11,043 bases of DNA. Source: CAYJPV01 sp964396055 (GTDB lineage Bacteria > Acidobacteriota > Vicinamibacteria > Vicinamibacterales > JAKQTR01). The stretch spans positions 1-11,043 of the forward strand of contig CAYNDV010000145.1 in assembly GCA_964396055.1 (NCBI GenBank). The letters run 5' to 3'. Within the stretch, counting starts at the first letter, position 1; the number at the start of each line of letters is the position of its first letter. This document shows, in pieces, positions 6,450 to 11,043 of the stretch. Position numbers and translations under genes: made by a program. The notes beneath the pieces are model-generated. The model did not search any database and was not told the origin of the DNA. It saw only the letters and a list, made by a program, of their open reading frames with translations.

Positions 6450-6485
6450 GCGTGATCCCTTCTTGCTTCTTGCTTCTTGCTTCTA
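6450..6485 (-). repeat. Heptamer tandem-repeat element, copy 2
   Basis: All 36 bases are identical to 4728-4763, including the GCGTGATCCC flank and three full TTCTTGC units (6460-6480). Beyond the 36 bases the two sites soon diverge, so the unit that moved or was copied is close to this length. No stop codon of a recognised gene lies at this copy. Confidence 0.75.
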
Positions 6486-6501
6486 CGTGTGAACCCCGCG
6501 C

Positions 6502-6526
6502 CCCCACGCCCCACGCCCCACGCCCC
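6502..6526. repeat. CCCCACG heptamer tandem array
   Basis: Three full CCCCACG units (6502-6522) and a partial CCCC. It lies 16 bases after the heptamer element copy 2 and directly before the -10 box of the dehydrogenase gene, occupying the place where a -35 box would be expected. Confidence 0.7.
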
Positions 6527-6534
6527 TGTAGAAT
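6527..6534 (+). promoter_or_regulatory. -10 box of a probable leaderless promoter
   Basis: TGTAGAAT contains TAGAAT (6529-6534), one mismatch from TATAAT, ending 6 bases before ATG 6541. Transcription would begin at or next to the A of the start codon. No Shine-Dalgarno sequence is present, consistent with a leaderless mRNA. Confidence 0.5.
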
Positions 6535-6540
6535 GCCCCC

Positions 6541-7701
6541 ATGCACCAGACGTGGGAATTCGCCACCGCGGCTCGCATCGTGTTCGGGCGCGGGGCGGCG
6601 CGCGAGGCCGCCGGCATCGTGGCGGCGCTCGGCCGCCGGGCCCTGGTCGTCACGGGCGCTACCCCGGCGCGCGCGGAGTGGCTCGTGGAGGGCCTCGAGG
6701 CAGCCGGCGTCACGACGAAGCTCATCTATGTCGAGGGCGAGCCCGACGCCGAGTTCGTCCACACCAGCGCCGCGTACGCCCGGCGCAAGGCCATCGACGT
6801 TGTCGCGGCCGTGGGCGGCGGGTCGGCGATGGACGCCGGCAAGGCCATCGCCGCGCTGGCGGCCAACGACGGCGACATCTTCGAGTACCTCGAAGTGGTC
6901 GGCCAGGGGCGCGCCTTGTCCGCAGCGCCCCTGCCGTGCGTGGCGGTGCCGACCACGGCCGGCACCGGCTCGGAAGTCACGCGCAATGCGGTGGTCACCG
7001 TAGCGCGGCAGCGCGTGAAGGTCAGCCTGCGCAGCCCACTGATGCTGCCGCGCGTCGCGCTTGTCGATCCGGCGCTCACCGACAGCCTGCCGCCCGACCT
7101 CACGGCCTTCACCGGCCTCGATGCGCTGACGCAGAACCTGGAGCCGTTCCTGTCGCCGCGCGCGACGCCGCTCACCGACGGTATCTGCCGCGAAGGGCTG
7201 GTGCGCGGCGCGCGGGCGCTGCGGCGCGCCTGGGCAGACGGCACCGATACCGACGCCCGCGACGACCTCGCGGTGGCAAGCCTGTGCGGCGGGTTGGCAC
7301 TGGCCAACGCGGGCCTGGGCGCCGTGCACGGCCTTGCGGGTCCCATCGGCGGCCTGTGCGCTGCCCCCCACGGCGCGGTGTGCGCGGCGCTGCTCGCACC
7401 ATGCGCGGCGGCCAACCTGGGGGCCCTGCGGGCCCGCGCGCCCGGGCACCCGGCGCTGGCGCGGATGCACGAAGCCGCCGCCCTGCTCACCGCGCGGCCT
7501 GACGCCACGGCGGACGACCTCGTGGACTGGCTGGGGGCTCTCGCCGAGGACCTGCGGATTCCGCGCCTGTCGCGCTGGGGCCTGACCGGCGCCGACGTTG
7601 CGGCCATCGTCGATCAGGCCGGCCGATCGAGCAGCATGAAGGGCAATCCCATCGTCCTCACCGCCGCCGAGATCGAGGCGGCGATGGCCGGGGCGGTGTA
7701 G
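6541..7701 (+). CDS. Iron-containing (group III) alcohol dehydrogenase
   Basis: The 386-aa protein belongs to the Fe-ADH family, NAD(P)H-dependent oxidoreductases of alcohols and aldehydes. The N-terminal nucleotide domain shows GGGSAMDAGKA (92-102) and TTAGTGSEVT (138-147). The C-terminal helical domain carries the metal site, expected to be Asp-His-His-His: Asp194 in GLDALTQN, Gln198 in place of the first His, His263 in AVHGLAG and His277 in APHGAVC. Gln at that position with the DALTQ..EPF wording occurs in a subset of the family, so the enzyme is probably active, perhaps with different metal preference. Substrate is unknown. ATG 6541 is the natural start given the -10 box 6 bases upstream and the absence of a ribosome binding site. 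The gene ends at a convergent junction containing the third REP-like element. Confidence 0.92.
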   Translation: MHQTWEFATAARIVFGRGAAREAAGIVAALGRRALVVTGATPARAEWLVEGLEAAGVTTKLIYVEGEPDAEFVHTSAAYARRKAIDVVAAVGGGSAMDAGKAIAALAANDGDIFEYLEVVGQGRALSAAPLPCVAVPTTAGTGSEVTRNAVVTVARQRVKVSLRSPLMLPRVALVDPALTDSLPPDLTAFTGLDALTQNLEPFLSPRATPLTDGICREGLVRGARALRRAWADGTDTDARDDLAVASLCGGLALANAGLGAVHGLAGPIGGLCAAPHGAVCAALLAPCAAANLGALRARAPGHPALARMHEAAALLTARPDATADDLVDWLGALAEDLRIPRLSRWGLTGADVAAIVDQAGRSSSMKGNPIVLTAAEIEAAMAGAV

Positions 7702-7730
7702 ACACGGCGCGCATGTGGACGGTCGGACCG

Positions 7731-7753
7731 GCAGGGCTGAAGCCCTGCACTAC
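7731..7753 (-). repeat. REP-like palindrome, copy C
   Basis: Identical over 23 bases to copy A. On the minus strand it starts GTAG, and the TAG within GTAG (7752-7750) is the stop codon of the MBL-fold gene. It fills most of the convergent junction between that gene and the dehydrogenase. Confidence 0.7.
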
Positions 7754-8502
7754 AGGCTCCCCTGCAGCGTGAGGCGGAGGCCGTCGGCGGCGATGGGCCA
7801 CGCGAGCGATCCGGCGCGCGCCAGCATGTCCGTGCCCAGGTGCGTCAGGTAGATGCGGCTGCTGCGCAACCGGTCGCGTTCGCGCAGCAGGGTCTGGTAA
7901 TCGAGGTGCTTCGGCGGCGCCCAGTCGAACCCGTAACACTCGCAGACGAACAGGTCCGCGCCGTCCGCCAGTTCGATCAGCGCCTCGGTCCACTCCGTGT
8001 CGCCGGAGAACGCCACGGTGCGGCCGCCGACGGCCACCCGCAGCCCGAAACACGGCAGTTCCGACGAATGGGCCACCGGGATAGGCGTCGCCTCCGCGCC
8101 GCCGATCGCGGCCGCCTCCCGCGGCGACCACTCGACCCACGTGAGCGGGAAGCTCACGGGCAGCCGCCCGTTGCCCGCGAACAGGGCTTCCTGGGCGTCG
8201 GCAATCCGCCGCTCGATGCCGGCCGGCCCGGCGATGGTGAGCGGCGCCGTCCGGCGGGACGCGTAGTGGGCGTCCATCAGGAAGAAGGGCACGCCGCCGA
8301 AGTGGTCACCGTGCAGGTGCGTCAGCAGGATCGTTTCGACGTCCGCCGGGGCGACGCCGTGCCCCCGCAACGCGGGCAGCGTGGCCGGTCCGCAGTCCAC
8401 CAGTACCCGGGTGTCCCCGGCGGTCAGGAGCGTCGCGGTCGGCAGCCGGCCCCCGCAGCCGAACGCATCGCCCGTGCCCAGGAACAGAACTTCGACACCC
8501 AT
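7750..8502 (-). CDS. MBL-fold metallo-hydrolase (RNase Z-like)
   Basis: The 250-aa metallo-beta-lactamase fold hydrolase starts with the family-typical VLFLGTGDAFGCGGR (5-19). Zinc ligands are visible: HLHGDH at 62-67 (His62, His64, Asp66, His67), His145 (VAHSSE), Asp168 (FSGDTEW) and His221 (LTHLGTD). The pattern is that of the RNase Z / phosphoribosyl cyclic phosphodiesterase-like branch, but the long flexible exosite arm of true tRNase Z is not evident, so the substrate is unassigned. The ATG at 8502 follows GAGGGG and lies 10 bases after the udp stop, indicating cotranscription. The C-terminus runs into the REP-like element, which supplies the stop; relatives end at about the same place, so the fold is intact. 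Confidence 0.88.
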   Translation of the reverse strand: MGVEVLFLGTGDAFGCGGRLPTATLLTAGDTRVLVDCGPATLPALRGHGVAPADVETILLTHLHGDHFGGVPFFLMDAHYASRRTAPLTIAGPAGIERRIADAQEALFAGNGRLPVSFPLTWVEWSPREAAAIGGAEATPIPVAHSSELPCFGLRVAVGGRTVAFSGDTEWTEALIELADGADLFVCECYGFDWAPPKHLDYQTLLRERDRLRSSRIYLTHLGTDMLARAGSLAWPIAADGLRLTLQGSL

Positions 8503-8512
8503 GACCGGCCCC

Positions 8513-9289
8513 TCACGCGCCCGCGTGCGCCAGGCGGGCCAGCGTCGCCGTCGCCACGCGCACCACGTTCGACTCGCCGCGCGCCAGGCCTTCGGCCGTC
8601 ACCGCCTCGCCCGTCGCGCGGTTGAGAATCACGCCGGCCACGCACCCGCCGCGCAGGCCCATCGCCGCCGTCAGCGTCAGCACGGTGGCGGCTTCCATCT
8701 CGTAGTTCAGCACGTGCAGGCGCCGCCATTCTTCGGTGGCGCCCTGGAACCGCCGCGGCACGTACCCCGAGTACGAGTCGTACCGTTCCTGCCCGGGGTA
8801 GAACGTGTCGCACGACGCGCTCACGCCGGCCCGGACCGGCACGCCCAGCTCACGAGCGGCCTCGCGGGCCGCCGCCACCACGTCGGGGTCCGCCACGGCC
8901 GGGTACTCGATCGGCGCGTAGTGCGTGGAGGCGCCGTCGAGGCGCACCGCGCCCGTGGTGACAATGACCGTGCCCACTTCGACGTCGGGCTGGATGGCGC
9001 CCGTGGTGCCGACGCGCAGGAACGTGCGGATGCCCAACTGCGCCAGTTCATCGATCGCGATGGACGTCGAGGGCCCGCCGATGCCGGTAGAGGTGACCAG
9101 CACCGGCACGTCGCCGACCCGGGCGATCCAGGTCCGGAACTCCCGCTTGAACGCCAGTTCGCGCGCCTCCGTGAAGGGCGCCTGCCGCGCCAGCGACTCG
9201 ACGCGCCCGGGATCGCCGGGCAGCAGCGCCAGGGTGGCGCCCTCGATCCGGTCGGCATCCAGATTCAGGTGGTACACCGATGTGGCCAT
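8513..9289 (-). CDS. udp: Uridine phosphorylase
   Basis: The 258-aa product cleaves uridine with phosphate to uracil and ribose-1-phosphate (cytoplasmic, nucleoside phosphorylase-I family, hexameric in E. coli). It parallels E. coli Udp along its whole length: His7 near the N-terminus, PGDPGRV (24-30) with Arg29 for phosphate, STGIGGPSTSIA (67-78), LRVGTTGAIQ (91-100) with Arg92 and Thr95, DTFYPGQERYDSYSG (161-175) with Gln167 and Arg169 for uracil, and NYEMEAAT (195-202) with Glu197, Met198 and Glu199 for ribose. ATG 9289 is preferred over the GTG at 9298 because GAGG lies 8 bases before it and the E. coli protein starts there. Thirteen bases separate it from the aat stop. With udk on the other strand the cell has two uridine salvage routes. 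Confidence 0.97.
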   Translation of the reverse strand: MATSVYHLNLDADRIEGATLALLPGDPGRVESLARQAPFTEARELAFKREFRTWIARVGDVPVLVTSTGIGGPSTSIAIDELAQLGIRTFLRVGTTGAIQPDVEVGTVIVTTGAVRLDGASTHYAPIEYPAVADPDVVAAAREAARELGVPVRAGVSASCDTFYPGQERYDSYSGYVPRRFQGATEEWRRLHVLNYEMEAATVLTLTAAMGLRGGCVAGVILNRATGEAVTAEGLARGESNVVRVATATLARLAHAGA

Positions 9290-9302
9290 GACTCGCACCT
9301 CG

Positions 9303-9902
9303 TCAGGCGTCGCGGAACCGGCACGGCCGGCCGAGCGCCTGCGCCAGTCGCCGCAGGTACACGCGCCGCGGAATCTCGATTGCGCCGAACGTCTCGAGAA
9401 ACGGCGTCGTCCACTGGGTGTCGAGCAACTCGTACCCGCGGTCCCGGAGCCGGGTCACGAGCGACACCAGCGCCACCTTCGACGCATCGGTGACGCGGTG
9501 GAACATCGATTCGCCGAAGAACGCCCCACCGAGGCTGACGCCGTACAAGCCGCCGGCGAGCAACTCGCCGTCCCACACCTCGACGGCGTGCGCGAGGCCG
9601 CGTTCGTGCAACGCCGTGTACACGTCGAGGATCTCGTCCGTGATCCACGTGCCTTCGTCGCGGTCCGCCGCGCACGCCTCCATGACCCGTCGGAACGCGG
9701 TATCGACGGTCACCACGAAACGGCCGGACCGCAGCGCGCGCTGGAGCCGACGCGGGACATGAAACGCGTCCAGCGGGATGACGCCGCGCGGGTCTGGCGA
9801 GAACCACCCGATCTCACCACCGTCCAGGCCCATGGGGAAGTAGCCGGCCTGGTACGCGGCCACCAGCAGCGGCACCGACAGCGTCTCGGGCCCGTCCTTC
9901 AC
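9303..9902 (-). CDS. aat: Leucyl/phenylalanyl-tRNA-protein transferase
   Basis: Aat moves Leu or Phe from charged tRNA to proteins with N-terminal Arg or Lys, marking them for ClpS/ClpAP. Visible signatures are LVAAYQAGYFPM (13-24), GWFSPDPRGVIPL (32-44), GGLYGVSLGGAFFGESMF (117-134) with Glu131, DASK (139-142), and LLDTQW (159-164) with Asp161 and Gln163. The spacing Glu-30-Asp-2-Gln equals that of E. coli Glu156/Asp186/Gln188. The family histidine in the following TPHLxSLGA segment is Phe here (TTPFLETFGA). The start is taken as GTG 9902 (199 aa), with GAGG 9 bases upstream. The frame stays open to 10115 but only by overlapping the neighbouring gene. The N-terminal LLA.GG.L segment of many Aat proteins is shortened. 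It is the second gene of a minus-strand run. Confidence 0.93.
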   Translation of the reverse strand: MKDGPETLSVPLLVAAYQAGYFPMGLDGGEIGWFSPDPRGVIPLDAFHVPRRLQRALRSGRFVVTVDTAFRRVMEACAADRDEGTWITDEILDVYTALHERGLAHAVEVWDGELLAGGLYGVSLGGAFFGESMFHRVTDASKVALVSLVTRLRDRGYELLDTQWTTPFLETFGAIEIPRRVYLRRLAQALGRPCRFRDA

Positions 9903-9926
9903 GCGTGACGTCCTCGCGGCGCGTTT

Positions 9927-9942
9927 CCGGCCGTCAGGCCGG
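9927..9942 (-). other. Hairpin over the stop codon of the 171-aa gene
   Basis: CCGGCC and GGCCGG flank GTCA, which holds the stop codon (TGA on the minus strand). It sits 25 bases ahead of the aat start and could tune translation or transcript ends between the two genes. No T run follows. Confidence 0.35.
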
Positions 9943-10449
9943 GGCGCCGCCGATGGTGCGGCGGATGACCTCCAGCCCGCCCCAGGTGTCGGGATCCTGC
10001 ACCGCCAGCGTGCCGAGGTAGAGCCGCACGTCGCCGGCCGGATAGGCGGCCGCCACGGCGGCGGCCGCAGCCTCCATCGCCGCCGCCGACGGCGGTGCGT
10101 CGAGTTCGCCCGCAATCAACCCGTTCTCGTGCTTGATGGCGAGGTGATCCAGGAACGCCACCAGCAGCGGCCGCTGCACGGTCAGGTGGTAGACCACCAG
10201 GGCGCGCCCGATCACGGCATCGGGGGGCTTCGGCTGCATCGCCAGCTGCTTCGCGCGGCGTTCGTCGGACTGGCTGAGGATCGACTGCGGCCGGAAGCGG
10301 AGTTGCCGCGCGAGGAACGTCACGGCCTCGGCCTGCTGCGCCAGGCTGTCGCCATCGAGCCAGAAGGCGCGGGCCGCCGCCGCGCGCTGTTCAGGAGTCA
10401 TGTCGCGCCAGAGGCGCGCCAGCGTCAAAGGTGTCTCGTCGTGTGCCAC
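9934..10449 (-). CDS. Conserved hypothetical protein, 171 aa
   Basis: I do not recognise a named family. The protein is mostly helical and soluble, with no signal or membrane segment. Segments that look conserved are LARLWRDMTPEQRAAAARAF (10-29), FLARQLRFRPQSIL (45-58), PPDAVIGRALVVYHLTVQRP (75-94), FLDHLAIKHENGLI (99-112), an Ala-rich stretch (121-136) and YLGTLAVQDPDTWGGL (144-159). I recall similar hypothetical proteins in Acidobacteria, but no function. GTG 10449 is the start: no upstream in-frame ATG exists, and TACAAT lies 6 bases before it, suggesting a leaderless mRNA. It is the promoter-proximal gene of the run with aat, udp and the MBL hydrolase. The stop overlaps a hairpin, so coupling to aat may be partial. 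Confidence 0.75.
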   Translation of the reverse strand: MAHDETPLTLARLWRDMTPEQRAAAARAFWLDGDSLAQQAEAVTFLARQLRFRPQSILSQSDERRAKQLAMQPKPPDAVIGRALVVYHLTVQRPLLVAFLDHLAIKHENGLIAGELDAPPSAAAMEAAAAAVAAAYPAGDVRLYLGTLAVQDPDTWGGLEVIRRTIGGAPA

Positions 10450-10455
10450 GGCACC

Positions 10456-10461
10456 ATTGTA
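10456..10461 (-). promoter_or_regulatory. -10 box of the minus-strand operon, probably leaderless
   Basis: TACAAT on the minus strand, one mismatch from TATAAT, ends 6 bases before GTG 10449. The spacing is the same as for the dehydrogenase at 6541. No Shine-Dalgarno sequence is seen. Confidence 0.5.
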
Positions 10462-10463
10462 AA

Positions 10464-10515
10464 CACTCCGGGAGCGGATTCCCGACAGATCTCGGGGGCC
10501 GCCATTCCCGGAGTG
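10464..10515. promoter_or_regulatory. Perfect 10-bp inverted repeat in the divergent control region
   Basis: CACTCCGGGA (10464-10473) and TCCCGGAGTG (10506-10515) are exact reverse complements, 32 bases apart, centres 42 bases apart (about four helical turns). Read toward its own gene, each arm is TCCCGGAGTG placed 1-4 bases before the -10. This could be a pair of operator sites for one regulator, or a shared upstream promoter motif. Confidence 0.5.
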
Positions 10516-10516
10516 G

Positions 10517-10535
10517 TAGTACCATGCCGTCGAGG
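10517..10535 (+). promoter_or_regulatory. -10 and RBS of the tail-anchored protein gene
   Basis: TACCAT (10520-10525), in the context GGTAGTACCAT, is a fair -10 with a start near 10532. GAGG (10532-10535) lies 7 bases before ATG 10543. The leader would be about 11 bases. Confidence 0.35.
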
Positions 10536-10542
10536 TACCGAC

Positions 10543-10989
10543 ATGGCCCTGTCACGCTGGTGGCGAGAACACCGGTTCCGCCGCGCTTACCGGCGGTCGA
10601 TCGCTGACGACCTCAAGCGCATCGGCCGCGACTACGAGGCGAAGTTCAAGAACGCGAAAGAAGGCAACGACTTCGACGCGGTGATGAACGCCTACCTCCA
10701 GGAGTGCCGGCTCCCGGACCTGCGGCTGGCCACGCTGCACTCGCGCGTGTGGCGCCACAAGGCCGAGCGGTACGGCGTGGAGATGCCCCGCGACTGGTGG
10801 GAGCACGACGAGACGCACGACCTCTGGTACCTCAAGCCGGAGGGTAAGCGCCACCTCCGCAAGCGGCTGACGGAAGAACGCACGTGGATCGTCCGTCAAT
10901 GGTCACTGGTGCTCGTGCCCATCGTCGCCCTGATCATCGGCCTGGCCGGCACCATCATCGGCCTGCTGGGCATCTGGAGGGCGCCGTAG
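10543..10989 (+). CDS. Tail-anchored membrane protein, 148 aa, unknown function
   Basis: The soluble N-terminal part (1-118) is highly charged and helical, with an Arg-rich start (RWWREHRFRRAYRR, 5-18), KRIGRDYEAKFKNAKEG (25-41), MPRDWWEHDETHDLWYL (81-97) and a basic helix KPEGKRHLRKRLTEER (98-113). One hydrophobic segment spans about 120-145 (SLVLVPIVALIIGLAGTIIGLLGIW) and only three residues follow it. The layout fits a tail-anchored inner-membrane protein with its bulk in the cytoplasm. I recall a general class of bacterial hypothetical proteins with a W-E...YLTP.G...LR segment followed by a C-terminal membrane helix, but no named function. The stop codon is directly followed by a CTAGAGG array. 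It diverges from the operon containing aat and udp. Confidence 0.78.
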   Translation: MALSRWWREHRFRRAYRRSIADDLKRIGRDYEAKFKNAKEGNDFDAVMNAYLQECRLPDLRLATLHSRVWRHKAERYGVEMPRDWWEHDETHDLWYLKPEGKRHLRKRLTEERTWIVRQWSLVLVPIVALIIGLAGTIIGLLGIWRAP

Positions 10990-11035
10990 CTAGAGGCTAG
11001 AGGCTAGAGGCTAGAGGCTAGAGGCTAGAGGCTAG
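10990..11035. repeat. CTAGAGG heptamer tandem array
   Basis: Six perfect CTAGAGG units (10990-11031) followed by CTAG. It starts at the base after a TAG stop codon. In the phase TAGAGGC the unit differs by one base from TAGAAGC and by two from AAGAAGC of the 36-base element, so the arrays may be related. Confidence 0.85.
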
Positions 11036-11039
11036 GAGG
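11034..11039 (+). promoter_or_regulatory. Ribosome binding site of a gene starting past the window
   Basis: AGGAGG emerges from the last partial heptamer and lies 4 bases from the window end. This is the right distance for a start codon just beyond 11043. If so, the next gene is on the plus strand and its leader contains the heptamer array. Confidence 0.4.
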
Positions 11040-11043
11040 AACG

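Noticed and set aside
4728..6485. The region between the two 36-base copies as a composite mobile element
   Set aside because: The copies are direct repeats flanking ordinary genes (M24 peptidase), with no transposase or recombinase between them.
9903..10115. Longer Aat start giving 270 aa
   Set aside because: The added segment is an Arg/Pro-rich shadow of the 171-aa gene and not part of the Aat fold.
10990..11035. CTAGAGG array as a CRISPR or attachment site
   Set aside because: Units are 7 bases with no spacers, and no cas gene, integrase or tRNA is nearby.

Overview
The window looks like a chromosomal segment from a high-GC bacterium. It carries mostly housekeeping and salvage genes, with no phage, transposase, CRISPR array or RNA gene visible. 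GC-rich third codon positions, long antisense shadow frames, small palindromes with a GGCTTCAGCC-type core and heptamer tandem repeats between genes remind me of Acidobacteriota (Vicinamibacteria-like soil lineages). That placement is an impression, not a measurement.

Layout. Positions 1-380 (+) hold the Gly/Arg-rich tail of a gene that starts outside the window, a strong hairpin, and a 65-aa basic protein. Positions 390-1151 (-) encode a SAM methyltransferase. From a divergent promoter region, 1256-4001 (+) carries a YbdL-type aminotransferase, uridine kinase (udk) and a YpfJ-like membrane zinc peptidase. At 4009-4101, between convergent genes, lie REP-like palindromes. Positions 4122-6101 (-) carry an exported aminopeptidase P-like M24 peptidase followed by an SRPBCC protein, separated by a heptamer-repeat element. 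Positions 6129-6540 hold no gene but are dense in repeats and end in the probable leaderless promoter of an iron-type alcohol dehydrogenase (6541-7701, +). A third REP-like element sits at the next convergent junction. Positions 10449 to 7750 (-) form a tight four-gene run: an unknown 171-aa protein, aat, udp and an MBL-fold hydrolase. Divergent from it, across a control region with a perfect 10-bp inverted repeat, is a 148-aa tail-anchored protein (10543-10989, +). A CTAGAGG heptamer array and a likely ribosome binding site for the next gene close the window.

How the genes work together. Uridine kinase and uridine phosphorylase are both present, 5.4 kb apart on opposite strands, giving two routes for uridine (to UMP, or to uracil plus ribose-1-phosphate). 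Aat adds Leu/Phe to proteins with N-terminal Arg/Lys for N-degron proteolysis. The M24 peptidase removes Xaa from Xaa-Pro N-termini outside the cytoplasm. The aminotransferase most resembles E. coli methionine aminotransferase. I see no single pathway uniting the window.

The most interesting content is non-coding. GTAG-headed REP-like palindromes lie at both convergent junctions where tail-to-tail genes meet with room between them. Four heptamer tandem arrays lie at gene borders. Two genes have their stop codon inside such a repeat and a third stops directly against one. The divergent promoter has an identical 10-mer just upstream of both -10 elements. I found no convincing new multi-gene system.
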